Shown: positions 1 to 8,206, counted from the stretch's first letter. The stretch is DNA of 64,000 nucleotides from Prolixibacter sp. NT017 (GCF_009617875.1 NZ_BLAV01000001.1:682001-746000); one strand, 5' to 3'. Notes: generated from the letters alone by a model not told the origin. Program-made: numbers and translations.

Positions 1-394
1 AATCTTCAGAACTAATACCTTCTGCGTGGTTAATGATTATATCTGCAACAAAATGTTCATCATGAAGATCATCAATACAGACTAAACGACATCCTTTATT
101 CTTGATTTCATGTTGATATTGAGTTGTGAAATAATAGTTGTCAAGTACTACAATTTCATCTCCATTTAAAAGGTCAAGGAATTTTGTGAAATGCGTTTTA
201 TCTGTAGGTAAATCGATTCTTTTGTGGCAAACCTTTTCAATTTCGTCTATTTGATATTGTGATGGAGTTTTTGTTGCAAAAATACAATGGAAATCCTGGT
301 TAAGCATTTCTGCAAGAGCCAAAGTACGAATGAAATGCCCCATCCCTATCGATTCGTTTCCATCGGCTCTGAAAATGATTGTGCGCTTACCCAT
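1..394 (-). CDS. pseG: PseG, UDP-2,4-diacetamido-2,4,6-trideoxy-beta-L-altropyranose hydrolase (5' part, runs off left edge)
   Basis: This gene is open at the left edge; about 131 N-terminal codons are visible. Translation from ATG at 394 begins [20 protein letters not shown], the nucleotide-sugar hydrolase signature with the G-x-G-H loop of PseG. It continues with LDNYYF and [10 protein letters not shown], also typical. PseG removes UDP in the cytoplasm to give 2,4-diacetamido-2,4,6-trideoxy-L-altrose, the fourth step of CMP-pseudaminic acid synthesis as the genes are laid out here. The start overlaps the pseF stop by 8 bases, the same overlap as between pseC and pseF, which indicates translational coupling. 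PseH and PseI are expected beyond the left edge (inference). Confidence 0.88.
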   Translation of the reverse strand, partial: MGKRTIIFRADGNESIGMGHFIRTLALAEMLNQDFHCIFATKTPSQYQIDEIEKVCHKRIDLPTDKTHFTKFLDLLNGDEIVVLDNYYFTTQYQHEIKNKGCRLVCIDDLHDEHFVADIIINHAEGISSED

Positions 395-1076
395 GTATCA
401 ACTTATATTTCATTTCAGCTAATCTCCAATCGGTCAAGGTATCGATATCCTGAACTTCGTTTTCTGGAAGTACAATTGCGCCTCCATTTTTGCAAAACAA
501 AGATTTTTGCTCCATTAAAGCTGCTTCTTTTACCCAATAAAACGAACCGGTATCATGGAAAGTTGGTTTTAAATCCTGACTTCTGGTTTTTACGTATTCA
601 GGCCAAACCATTTTTAGTTTGTAGTTCTGATCAAATTCTAAAGCCCTTAAGATAGGATAAGAAAATTCCACAACCGGAACTGAAGATTCTAATCCTTCTT
701 TGACAAGTTTCTTAAATGCTTCATCAATACGTGTAGAGGTGGTTAACGGAGCAGTTGGCAAAATACAACAGATGTTTTCAAAAAATTTTCCAGCTTTTTT
801 GTATTGGTTTACCACTTCAATGAGCACATCGGTCAGTGTGGCAAAGTCATTTGCATTTTCTCCTGATCGCATAAAAGGCACTTTGGCCCCGTACTTTAAA
901 GCGGTTTTTGCGATTTCCGGATCATCGGTTGAGACCATAACCTCATCGAAAAGATTACTTTTTAGGGCTGTTACAATGGAGTAGGCGATGATCGGTTTCC
1001 CTAAAAAATCTTTGACGTTCTTTTTAGGAATTCGTTTACTTCCGCCACGGGCAGGAATAATGCATAGATTACTCAT
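387..1076 (-). CDS. pseF: PseF, CMP-pseudaminic acid (acylneuraminate) cytidylyltransferase
   Basis: About 229 residues. The N-terminus [20 protein letters not shown] is the CMP-sialate synthetase nucleotide-binding signature ([11 protein letters not shown]), followed by [11 protein letters not shown] and STDDPEIA. The enzyme activates pseudaminic acid with CTP in the cytoplasm. I place the start at ATG 1076 rather than the longer frame at 1118, because the 14 extra residues are not family-like and 1076 gives an 8-base overlap with pseC, matching the pseF-pseG junction. The assignment to pseudaminic rather than legionaminic acid rests on the neighbouring pseB, pseC and pseG. Confidence 0.9.
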   Translation of the reverse strand: MSNLCIIPARGGSKRIPKKNVKDFLGKPIIAYSIVTALKSNLFDEVMVSTDDPEIAKTALKYGAKVPFMRSGENANDFATLTDVLIEVVNQYKKAGKFFENICCILPTAPLTTSTRIDEAFKKLVKEGLESSVPVVEFSYPILRALEFDQNYKLKMVWPEYVKTRSQDLKPTFHDTGSFYWVKEAALMEQKSLFCKNGGAIVLPENEVQDIDTLTDWRLAEMKYKLIHG

Positions 1077-2274
1077 AGCATTCATTGATTTTCTGGATAA
1101 CGTATTGTTGTTCCTCATCTGTCAACGTTGGGTACATGGGTAAGCTGATACATCGGTTATAATATCTTTCAGCTGCAGGCAGATCCCCATTTTTCCATCC
1201 AAATTGCCTGTAATAAGGCATCAGATGCACCGGAACATAATGAATCTGAACGAAAATATTATTTGCTCTGAGGTGTTCATACAGTTCTTTGCGATTATTT
1301 ACTTCGATCACATACAAATGGTATGCGTGACCATCAACAACACCCGATTGCCCTTTAATAAACGATTTGCCTTTGAATGCCTCATCATACGTTTGAGCTA
1401 TTTCTCTTCTTCGTTTTAAACCTTCATCAGCCCGTTTTAGCTGTTCATTCCCCAATGCTGCCTGGAAATCAGTGAGGCGGTAGTTGAAACCCAGTTCCTG
1501 CATTTCGTAATACCAGCCCGGATATGTTGCAGTATTTGTATTTTCTGCTTCATGGTTATTTCCGTATGCAACTTGTGGCGAATTTTGGAAAAGCTCTACG
1601 TCTTTCAATATACCGTGGGTTCGAAGCGTAAGAAGTTTTTGATAGAGTTTTTCATCGTTCGTGGTAATCATGCCACCTTCCCCTGCAGCAATGTGTTTTA
1701 CCGGGTGAAAGGAAAAAATGGCCAGATCGGCAAATTGACTATTGCCGCAAAATTGTTTTTTTTCATTGGAATCGATGAAATACCCTCCAGGTGCGTGACA
1801 AGCATCTTCAATAATCCAGCAGTTGTACTTATCGGCTAACTTTCGGAAAGCTTCCAGATCAACACTTCGTCCGGCAAAATCAACAGGAATGATTCCCTTA
1901 TATGTACCTTCCGGAGCGTTGTTCAATAATTCTTCAACCTTTTTAATATCTAAGAGGTAGGTTTCCGGTTCAATATCTGCAAAAACAACATCTCCACCTG
2001 CATAACGGACACAATTTGCTGAAGCCGCAAAGGTAATGGGAGTTGTAATTACTTTATTACCCGGTTGAACTCCCAGTGCTAAAGTACAAAGGTGCAGAGC
2101 AGCGGTTCCGTTGGCAACCGCAACTGCATAACGGCTACCTATATAGTTCGCAAAAGCCTGCTCAAATTCGGCGATTTTAGGGCCTTGGGTTAGATAGTCA
2201 GCACGGAGTACCTCAACTACTGCATCAATATCCGCCTGTGTGATATGCTGTCTGCCGTAAGGGATGGATTTCAT
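1069..2274 (-). CDS. pseC: PseC, UDP-4-amino-4,6-dideoxy-N-acetyl-beta-L-altrosamine transaminase
   Basis: 401 residues of the DegT/DnrJ/EryC1 PLP aminotransferase family. It opens with IPYGRQHITQADIDAVVEVL, typical of PseC. The PLP pocket is visible in VANGTAAL (about 53-60), IEDACHAPGG (155-164) and the lysine of FHPVKHIAAGEGG (K193). It aminates C4 of the keto sugar made by PseB. It starts 2 bases after the pseB stop and overlaps pseF by 8 bases, so it is the second gene of the pse operon. An annotation as a generic LegC-type aminotransferase is possible, but the immediate neighbours favour PseC. Confidence 0.9.
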   Translation of the reverse strand: MKSIPYGRQHITQADIDAVVEVLRADYLTQGPKIAEFEQAFANYIGSRYAVAVANGTAALHLCTLALGVQPGNKVITTPITFAASANCVRYAGGDVVFADIEPETYLLDIKKVEELLNNAPEGTYKGIIPVDFAGRSVDLEAFRKLADKYNCWIIEDACHAPGGYFIDSNEKKQFCGNSQFADLAIFSFHPVKHIAAGEGGMITTNDEKLYQKLLTLRTHGILKDVELFQNSPQVAYGNNHEAENTNTATYPGWYYEMQELGFNYRLTDFQAALGNEQLKRADEGLKRRREIAQTYDEAFKGKSFIKGQSGVVDGHAYHLYVIEVNNRKELYEHLRANNIFVQIHYVPVHLMPYYRQFGWKNGDLPAAERYYNRCISLPMYPTLTDEEQQYVIQKINECYE

Positions 2275-2276
2275 TT

Positions 2277-3299
2277 CTACAATGGTTTAAAATTTGGATC
2301 CACATGTTCGATAATTGCTCCACGTAGAGATTCAACTGTCTCCCAATCCGTATTTGTTCCGGAATTGTACTTAAATCCTGCGGGAACAGCTTCCGCATTG
2401 TGATGCTTCATGTAGTCCTCTTTAGTATGAGCAAAGGACACCGATGGGAGGATGGCATAATATTTTCCTAAATCAATCGTGTTGAGTGCATCTGTTTCGG
2501 TGATCATTTCTTCATGTAATTTTTCTCCTGGCCTGATACCAACAACTTCAGTGTCTTTCGAAGGAGCAATGGCTTTGGCAACATCCATAATTTTATAGGA
2601 TGGAATTTTTGGGATAAATATTTCGCCGCCCAGATGATGTTCTATCGCATACATTACCAAATCGACTCCCGCTTGTAAGGAGATATTGAATCGGGTCATC
2701 TCTTGGTGAGTGATGGGTAATGTTCCATTTCCATTTTCCCGTTTGCTCATGAAGAAAGGTATAACGGAACCTCTCGATCCCATTACGTTCCCATATCGTA
2801 CTGCTGAAAAACGAATATCTCGTTTCCCTTTCATATTGTTGGCTGCCGTTATCAGTTTATCAGAAACTAATTTGGTTGCGCCATACAGGTTAATTGGCGC
2901 GCATGCTTTATCAGTCGAAAGAGCCACAACATCCCTGACATTGGTAGCCAGGGCCGCGTCGATTACATTTTGAGCTCCGTTAACATTGGTCTTAATACAC
3001 TCGTCAGGGTTATATTCTGCAGTATCGACTTGTTTTATTGCAGCAGCATGAATAATGACATCAACACCTTCACAGGCTCTTTTCAATCTGGCAGCATCAC
3101 GAACGTCCCCAATAAAAAAACGAAGTTGTGGGTATTTATGTGGGGGGTACATCTGTTTCATTTCAAACTGCTTAAGTTCATCACGAGAATAGATGACTAG
3201 CCTTTTGACGTTAGGATATCTGCTTAAAATGGTTTCTGTAAATTTCTTACCAAATGAACCGGTTCCTCCGGTAATTAAAATTGCTTTTTCGTTGAGCAT
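2277..3299 (-). CDS. pseB: PseB, UDP-N-acetylglucosamine 4,6-dehydratase (inverting)
   Basis: 340 residues, extended SDR family. The Rossmann motif GGTGSFGKKF is at residues 11-20. The active-site block STDKACAPINLYGATK at 128-143 gives D130, K131, Y139 and K143, as in the inverting hexameric dehydratases. It converts UDP-GlcNAc to UDP-2-acetamido-2,6-dideoxy-beta-L-arabino-4-hexulose, the committed step of pseudaminic acid synthesis. It is the first gene of the pse block and is separated from ugd by 71 bases. The AT-rich gap may carry a promoter, but I could not fix one. Confidence 0.92.
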   Translation of the reverse strand: MLNEKAILITGGTGSFGKKFTETILSRYPNVKRLVIYSRDELKQFEMKQMYPPHKYPQLRFFIGDVRDAARLKRACEGVDVIIHAAAIKQVDTAEYNPDECIKTNVNGAQNVIDAALATNVRDVVALSTDKACAPINLYGATKLVSDKLITAANNMKGKRDIRFSAVRYGNVMGSRGSVIPFFMSKRENGNGTLPITHQEMTRFNISLQAGVDLVMYAIEHHLGGEIFIPKIPSYKIMDVAKAIAPSKDTEVVGIRPGEKLHEEMITETDALNTIDLGKYYAILPSVSFAHTKEDYMKHHNAEAVPAGFKYNSGTNTDWETVESLRGAIIEHVDPNFKPL

Positions 3300-3370
3300 T
3301 TGATTTGAGATTTTATGATTAATATTTTAGAGCTATTTTCTTATTCGTTGATTTAAAATGGGATCAACTC

Positions 3371-4900
3371 TTATCCTTTCCCAATCCCCTTTATTTCGAA
3401 CCCTATGCCCTTAAGCCCTTCTCTGTTCAGGATATTTCGTCCGTCGAACACAAAAGCCGGTTTACGCATGACGTTGTAGATTTTTTGCCAGTCGTAGGTG
3501 GGGAACTCGTCCCATTCAGTGAGTACCGCTATGGCATGCGAGTCTTTTAGCGCTTCGTAAGGATCGGCATGTACATGCATTAGTTCCCTGATCAATGCCG
3601 GGGATAATTTCGCGAATTCAAGCGAATTACGCGAATTGGAGGAATTATGCGAACTGTTTTCTCTTCTGTGTTCCTGTAGGTATTCGAGATCGGCATAAAT
3701 GCGTTCTTTAGTTACTTTGGGATCATAAATATGAATCTCGGCGTGGTCCTGCAGGAGTTCGTCGGCTACGTAGATGGCGGCGGACTCACGGGTATCGTTG
3801 GTATCCTTCTTAAACGCCCAGCCCAGGAATGCAATCTTCTTCCCGGACACGGTATTGAAGAGGGTGTCGATGATTTGTTTGGCAAACCGGTGTTTCTGGT
3901 AATCGTTCAGTTTTACCACCTGCTCCCAGTAATCGGCTACCTCGGGCAGATTGAAATGGCGGCAGAGATACACCAGGTTGAGAATGTCCTTTTGGAAACA
4001 GCTTCCCCCGAAACCGACGGAGGATTTCAGGAATTTGGGGCCAATGCGGCTGTCGGTCCCAATGGCATGGGCTACCTCGTCGACATCGGCACCTGTTTTC
4101 TCACACAAGGCCGACAGGGCATTGATGGACGAGATGCGTTGTGCCAGGAAGGCGTTGGCCGTGAGCTTTGACAGCTCCGAAGACCAGACCCGGGTGGTGA
4201 GGATGCGTTCGCGCGGCACCCAGTTGGCATACACATCCACCAGCGCTTCCATGGCTCGTTGGCCGTCTTCATCTTCCTCGCCTCCGATGAGAACACGGTC
4301 GGGGTTGTGTAGATCCTTCACGGCAGTGCCTTCGGCGAGGAATTCCGGGTTGGATAATACGGAGAAGCGGGGAGCGGGAGATGAATCCGGAGAGGGGGAG
4401 CCAGGGAGAAGGGGTGAAGAGGAGAGAGGGTGATGGGGAGAACGGGAGGCATCCAATATGGTTCGGATGGATTGGGCAGTGCGGACCGGGAGGGTGGATT
4501 TTTCCACAACGATTTTGTCCTCGGTGGCGACTTCTGCAATTTGCCGGGCGCAGAGCTCCACGTATTTCAGGTCGGCCGCCATGCCTTTTCCTACCCCGTA
4601 CGTTTTGGTGGGGGTATTGACCGAGATGAAGATCATCTGCGCTTCGCGAATAGCCTTTTCCACATCGGTGGAGAAAAAGAGATTGCGACCGCGGGCTTCG
4701 GCTACCACCTGGTCGAGGCCGGGTTCGTACACCGGTAATTTATCGAGGTCGGCATCATTCCAGTCGGCGATACGCTGCTCGTTAATATCTACCACAGTAA
4801 CTTTGATATGGGGGCATTTCTGCGCGATAACGGCCATGGTAGGCCCTCCCACGTATCCGGCGCCTATGCAGGCGATGTTTGTTACTTTTGATGGAATCAT
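3371..4900 (-). CDS. ugd: UDP-glucose 6-dehydrogenase family protein with two foreign insertions
   Basis: 509 residues, longer than the usual bacterial UGD (about 390-470). NAD-binding GAGYVGG is at 13-19, NPEFLAEG at 184-191, the catalytic cysteine C301 in [10 protein letters not shown], and the C-terminal UDP-binding block after [12 protein letters not shown] (360-371). The enzyme oxidises UDP-glucose to UDP-glucuronate for polysaccharide synthesis. Two segments break family similarity: a Ser/Pro-rich loop at about 152-177, and residues about 413-432, whose DNA (3607-3637) is a copy of the 32-bp ATTACGCGAATT repeat of this locus. Both are in frame and avoid catalytic motifs, so the enzyme is probably active (inference). 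UDP-ManNAc dehydrogenase is an alternative. Confidence 0.85.
   Translation of the reverse strand: MIPSKVTNIACIGAGYVGGPTMAVIAQKCPHIKVTVVDINEQRIADWNDADLDKLPVYEPGLDQVVAEARGRNLFFSTDVEKAIREAQMIFISVNTPTKTYGVGKGMAADLKYVELCARQIAEVATEDKIVVEKSTLPVRTAQSIRTILDASRSPHHPLSSSPLLPGSPSPDSSPAPRFSVLSNPEFLAEGTAVKDLHNPDRVLIGGEEDEDGQRAMEALVDVYANWVPRERILTTRVWSSELSKLTANAFLAQRISSINALSALCEKTGADVDEVAHAIGTDSRIGPKFLKSSVGFGGSCFQKDILNLVYLCRHFNLPEVADYWEQVVKLNDYQKHRFAKQIIDTLFNTVSGKKIAFLGWAFKKDTNDTRESAAIYVADELLQDHAEIHIYDPKVTKERIYADLEYLQEHRRENSSHNSSNSRNSLEFAKLSPALIRELMHVHADPYEALKDSHAIAVLTEWDEFPTYDWQKIYNVMRKPAFVFDGRNILNREGLKGIGFEIKGIGKG
3607..3637. repeat. Copy of the 32-bp ATTACGCGAATT repeat inside the ugd reading frame
   Basis: The 31 bases here match the terminal repeat of the GxxExxY elements (see 10026-10057) at nearly every position: two CGCGAATT halves joined by an AAGCG spacer. 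On the coding strand they are translated as [10 protein letters not shown] within ugd. The open reading frame is kept. Confidence 0.75.
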
Positions 4901-4957
4901 ATTTCGTTGATGTTGCGGGTTGTATATTGATTAAGGAAATATTCTTCAAATATTTTT

Positions 4958-5073
4958 GATTACGCTAATTAAAGCGAATTACGATAATTGTGCTTCGTTC
5001 AACTGTGTGTTTATTTTAATTACGCGAATTCTATTGAAAGAGATTACGCGAATTTTAGCTAATTACGCCAATT
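4958..5073. repeat. 116-bp repeat block with two solo copies of the 32-bp element end
   Basis: Two copies of the ATTACGCGAATT-type 32-mer lie at 4958-4989 and 5042-5073. Between them are CTTCGTTCAA, which also follows the repeat at the 3' ends of both GxxExxY genes, and a further ATTACGCGAATT half. The whole block is repeated, nearly unchanged and in the same orientation, at 8207-8322. No GxxExxY gene is present here. The gap 4901-5186 holds nothing else that I recognise besides this block and the next repeat. Confidence 0.75.
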
Positions 5074-5079
5074 GTGCTC

Positions 5080-5190
5080 CGGCCAAATTTCTTTCCCCAA
5101 TTCGGGGAGAGGTTGGGGTATTAGCCGTGGCGATAGCATATCGTCCCTAACTTCCCCGTAACCTCGACGGGCATACATCCGGTTTATCAT
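5080..5190. repeat. Intergenic repeat family B (CTCCGGCC ... CCCCAATTCGGGG ...)
   Basis: This segment begins CTCCGGCCAAATTTC, continues with the palindrome CCCCAATTCGGGG, then GAGAGGTTGGGG, and later GCGATAGCAT and GGGCATACATCCGG. Related copies occur at 6066-6200 and 7468-7555. It is non-coding and overlaps only the last bases of the following gene. Confidence 0.65.
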
Positions 5191-5498
5191 GGCCGGGGTC
5201 GTTTGTATATCGTTTTTCCAACCTGTTGTATGTGCTCAATTAAGTCGTTGTTTTTGATGGTGGTAAAGATCGAAATGTCTACCATCCAGGGCAACAGCAA
5301 ATCGTCAATATCCTTACTGATATTCTGCAAATCCGAGAATTCGAGTTCCTGCCCTTTTAGGGTCAGGTCGATGTCGGAGCCTTCGGCATAGTTTCCTTTG
5401 GCACGCGAGCCGTAAAGGATGACTTCACTGACTTGTTCGTAGCGGTCGAACACTTTTTTCAGCAAGGCAATTGTTGCATCGCTTAATCCGTATGGCAT
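5187..5498 (-). CDS. MNT-type nucleotidyltransferase domain protein
   Basis: 103 residues with the minimal nucleotidyltransferase signature LYGSRAKGNYAEGSDIDL (about 29-46), that is GS followed by a D-x-D metal site. Such proteins pair with HI0074/HEPN-type partners; some pairs act as toxin-antitoxin modules in which the MNT protein adenylylates the partner. The partner gene (5483-5848) is directly upstream and overlaps by 16 bases. Repeats flank the pair and nothing links it to polysaccharide synthesis, so it is probably a hitch-hiking module. Its substrate cannot be read from the sequence. Confidence 0.8.
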   Translation of the reverse strand: MPYGLSDATIALLKKVFDRYEQVSEVILYGSRAKGNYAEGSDIDLTLKGQELEFSDLQNISKDIDDLLLPWMVDISIFTTIKNNDLIEHIQQVGKTIYKRPRP

Positions 5499-5848
5499 AA
5501 CTCATCCATTTTCTTTTCGAAGCCGGTAAACAAATCATAATAGGCGTGGACGATCCGGTCCAGAATTTGTTCCGAAATTTCTTCCCGGTAGGTATGTGAC
5601 GTCAGGTTTCTGTCTGCAATCATATCCATCCAGACAGTCCCGTTGGTGATTAGCCCCCGGTTAAAGGCCATGCGGGTGGCATCTTTAGAACCGTATATAT
5701 TGGCTTCTCCCTGGTCTTTTAAAAAGTCCTGCATGACCTTCCAGCAAAGTTTGTGCGTGAACTCAAACCCCTGAATCAGGCCTTGCTTCTCCAGGTCGGA
5801 GAGGCCTTTTTCGTGGTATTGGTGAACACCCTTCTTCAGGGTGGTCAA
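5483..5848 (-). CDS. HI0074-family nucleotidyltransferase-partner protein, 5' end broken by an in-frame stop
   Basis: 121 residues, helical, with FEFTHKLCWKVMQDFL and MIADRNLTSHTY typical of the HI0074 four-helix family that partners MNT nucleotidyltransferases. The listed frame opens at TTG 5848. Reading further upstream from ATG 5896, the same frame encodes MTDIRWKQRFSN, a family-like N-terminus, then TAA at codon 13, then KKALTTLKKG. The gene therefore seems to carry a nonsense change near its start. It may be dead or may reinitiate at the TTG. The overlap with the MNT gene downstream is 16 bases. Confidence 0.75.
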   Translation of the reverse strand: MTTLKKGVHQYHEKGLSDLEKQGLIQGFEFTHKLCWKVMQDFLKDQGEANIYGSKDATRMAFNRGLITNGTVWMDMIADRNLTSHTYREEISEQILDRIVHAYYDLFTGFEKKMDELCHTD

Positions 5849-5959
5849 TGCCTTTTTTTAATTGGAAAATCGTTGTTTCCACCGGATATCGGTCATCGTA
5901 CAGATAATTGTTGGTTTTGTAGAACTATATTTTGAGGGTATTAAACTAAGAAAGTCTGT

Positions 5960-6200
5960 TTTTCAATTAAGGTTTGGATTAACACGGATTTTGAAATCGC
6001 GGATTAACACGGATTTGTGGTCGCGGATTAGCACTGATGATTTCACGGATTAACGCTGTTTGTGTTTTCGAAGGCTCCGGCCAAACTTCTTTCCCCAATT
6101 CGGGGAGAGGTTGGGAGAGGGGCAATTACCCGGGGCGATAACATGTTGCCCTTAGCGGCTCCATACCCTGGAAGGGCATCCGTGTATGCCGGGTTGATGT
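5960..6200. repeat. Intergenic repeats: CGCGGATTAACACGGAT array followed by family B copy
   Basis: Positions 5975-6060 carry four spaced copies of a GGATTAACAC-type unit (CGCGGATTAACACGGAT and variants). A family B repeat follows from about 6066: GAAGGCTCCGGCC, CCCCAATTCGGGG, GAGAGGTTGGGAGAGGGG, CCCGGGGCGATAACATGTTG. The same order, array then family B, recurs at 7420-7555. Non-coding. Confidence 0.65.
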
Positions 6201-6228
6201 TTTCGATATAATTGATTTCGTTGAACAT

Positions 6229-6528
6229 TGTTTTTGTGCATTATGTGCGGCACCGGTTAGGGACGACTTTCAAACATTACCGGCCCCGATGGCGGTCGGG
6301 GGTGCGCCTCTTTCCCATGCGGGTCATTCTACCGGGGTAGCGTCGTGACCTCCTTACCCCGGGTTATTAAGATTATACCCCTCCGGGGTAATCAGAGCAT
6401 CCCGTTGAATCGAAGTTTACCCGCGTAAATCCGGGAATTAAATCTTTATTTACCTTAAGCCTTACACCTTGGTCCTTTCTCCCATTCCAATTTTTCATTG
6501 CCTTTCGCCCATTCTCCCTCTCGCGGTT
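6229..6528. other. Intergenic stretch, no gene seen
   Basis: About 300 bases downstream of the HEPN gene. It contains short GC-rich palindromes, for example ACCCCTCCGGGGT near 6376-6388, and CCCGCGTAAATCCGGG near 6420. No convincing reading frame or RNA gene was seen. It resembles the repeat-rich gaps on either side. Confidence 0.5.
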
Positions 6529-7020
6529 TCAGGTTTCAGGTTGGAACCGTTTGTCGATGTACGTTACAAAGTCGTTCCAGATAGAAAGAATCAGCTTGTA
6601 ATGTTTGTTCAACAGGTTTAATCCTTCAATCACTTCATCTGTGATGAAGGGGTATTCGTGTGTCACCGTATTCCTTGTTTCACGAAGCAAGAGCCAGTCT
6701 TCTTTGCTTTTCAGTATATTCAGTTCTTCCAGTCGTGTCAGGATATCGATAAAGGGCTTCTCTCTAATTTCTTCATCCAGATTTTCCAGCAGGGAGGGGA
6801 AGAGTTTGCCTCCCATGCAATCCTGTAATTTTGAAAAACGAAAAATCAACTGGTCAAAGAAACTTGATTCTTCCGGTTCGAGTGCCTGGTATATTTCCGG
6901 GGGCAGCGGAAACCTGTTATGAATTTTATGCCAGGCAAAACTCATTCGTTCACAATGGATTTTACCTAATTGCAACGCTTCTGTGAGTTTGTTCCTGTTT
7001 TCTGCTCGTTTACTGGCCAT
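6529..7020 (-). CDS. HEPN-like protein (partner of the MNT nucleotidyltransferase)
   Basis: 163 residues, mostly helical. The C-terminal half contains RETRNTVTHEY, where RNTVTH fits the R-x4-6-H motif of HEPN ribonuclease-type toxins. It lies 23 bases downstream of an MNT gene (7044-7346) in the same orientation, the classic order for an MNT-HEPN module. Known pairs act through AMPylation of the HEPN toxin. Whether this pair is an active toxin-antitoxin system is inferred only from motif and order. No membrane segment or signal peptide is visible. Confidence 0.7.
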   Translation of the reverse strand: MASKRAENRNKLTEALQLGKIHCERMSFAWHKIHNRFPLPPEIYQALEPEESSFFDQLIFRFSKLQDCMGGKLFPSLLENLDEEIREKPFIDILTRLEELNILKSKEDWLLLRETRNTVTHEYPFITDEVIEGLNLLNKHYKLILSIWNDFVTYIDKRFQPET

Positions 7021-7043
7021 TGCTATTTTGTGCCGGGTGTTGT

Positions 7044-7346
7044 TTATAATTCAATTTGATGCTGCCTGATGGAACGATAGAAATTTGTTTTGTGTCGTGT
7101 GTGAACGTTATCAAAAACCAGATCGATTTTTTGATCTCCGATACGGTTTTTTAAGTCGGCCAGGAAATGGATCTTGGCTTCCAGCGTTAAAAGACTTTCC
7201 ATGTCATTTTTGACAAATAAATCGATGTCTCCTCCTCTTTTCTTGTCGTCGGTTCTTGATCCAAACAGAAACACACGGGCATTTTTCCCAAAATATTTCC
7301 GGGCCAGCTGGGTGATCGTCTCTATTTCGAATTGAGTTAAACGCAT
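7044..7346 (-). CDS. MNT-type nucleotidyltransferase (antitoxin-like)
   Basis: 100 residues. The motif FLFGSRTDDKKRGGDIDLFV (about 27-46) gives the GS...D-x-D metal-binding core, and KIDLVFDN supplies a third acidic strand. It belongs to the minimal nucleotidyltransferase family. The downstream gene, 23 bases away, is HEPN-like, so the two probably form one module. This is the second MNT pair within 2.2 kb; it is not obviously a duplicate of the first, since the proteins differ in sequence and partner type. Confidence 0.8.
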   Translation of the reverse strand: MRLTQFEIETITQLARKYFGKNARVFLFGSRTDDKKRGGDIDLFVKNDMESLLTLEAKIHFLADLKNRIGDQKIDLVFDNVHTRHKTNFYRSIRQHQIEL

Positions 7347-7419
7347 AAAACAAAGATAAAAAGATTTAAGTGTTAAGAATTTTTTAGGTCTTTACTATGG
7401 GCGTCTGTTTTCCAATGGA

Positions 7420-7555
7420 GATCGCGGATTTTCGCGGATTTTAATCACGGATTGACGCTGATTATGTTTCGAAGGCTCCGGCCTAACTCCTGTCTCCATT
7501 TGGGGAGAGGTTGGGAGAGGGGTAATTACCCGGGGCGATAGCATGTTGCCCCTTC
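7420..7555. repeat. GGATT array plus family B repeat
   Basis: CGCGGATTTTCGCGGATTTT and CACGGATTGACGCTGAT form a short array. It is followed from 7468 by GAAGGCTCCGGCC, GGGGAGAGGTTGGGAGAGGGG in two blocks, and CCCGGGGCGATAGCATGTTG. The order matches 5975-6200. It ends at the 3' end of the next gene. Confidence 0.6.
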
Positions 7556-8123
7556 AAGAACTCTTTTTCTCCCCGCCTACTTCTTCCTGTTTCTCGTCTG
7601 CTTCCCAAAGGAGCAGGGCATTCTTTTCACTTTTCAGGTACTCCTGTTCTTCCTCCTCGGTGATGCAGAGGGTGCGTATTTTGCGATCGGTCATCTTTTC
7701 GGCGCTGGTCGTGAGGCGGCCGAGGTAGTTGCGGTCGATGTTTTCGCCGACCAGGATGATGTCGATGATGCGGCTCTCGCGGCCGGCAGCCATTTCGCCG
7801 GTCAGCCAGGCGCGGGACACATGCCCCAGCTTACGGATCAGATCACTGACCACGTGGTCGATCCCCACATGTTTCATGAGGATGCTGTGGATGTCGCGGA
7901 ACAACGGATGTTTTGTATTCGCTGTGAACATCTTTTTGTTGCCGTCGAAGCTCGATGTGAGCAACCCGGCCTGTTCGAAACGGTTCAGCTCCACGCGGAT
8001 GGCGTTGGATGACTCGTTGAATTCATCGGCCAGCCCACGCAGGTAAGACGAGGTACTGCTGTTGAGGAAAAACTTCAGCAACAGCTTAATTCTTGTTTGG
8101 GATGTAATGAGGGATTCCAGCAC
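7554..8123 (-). CDS. Winged-helix (ArsR-like) transcriptional regulator with extra C-terminal domain
   Basis: 189 residues with a GTG start at 8123. The N-terminal about 90 residues are a winged helix: TSSYLRGLADEFNESSNAIRVELN is the helix-turn-helix, then a wing ending NKKMFTAN. Residues about 105-165 (SRAWLTGEMAAGRESRIIDIILVG) resemble a nucleotidyltransferase-like alpha/beta fold without the full metal motif, as in other regulators of this kind in Bacteroidota polysaccharide loci. It probably regulates the surrounding locus, but no operator could be identified. The C-terminus is rich in Glu/Lys. Confidence 0.65.
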   Translation of the reverse strand: MLESLITSQTRIKLLLKFFLNSSTSSYLRGLADEFNESSNAIRVELNRFEQAGLLTSSFDGNKKMFTANTKHPLFRDIHSILMKHVGIDHVVSDLIRKLGHVSRAWLTGEMAAGRESRIIDIILVGENIDRNYLGRLTTSAEKMTDRKIRTLCITEEEEQEYLKSEKNALLLWEADEKQEEVGGEKKSS

Positions 8124-8206
8124 GATCGATCGAGTGATTAGGTATTGATATTGGCTACTAATGGTGTTTTTGAGGGGGTGGTTGGGCGATTCATAAATCT
8201 TATTTG

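Noticed and set aside
4956..5150. 64-codon frame on plus
   Set aside because: It lies wholly in the ATTACGCGAATT and family B repeats; the peptide is a translation of the repeats.
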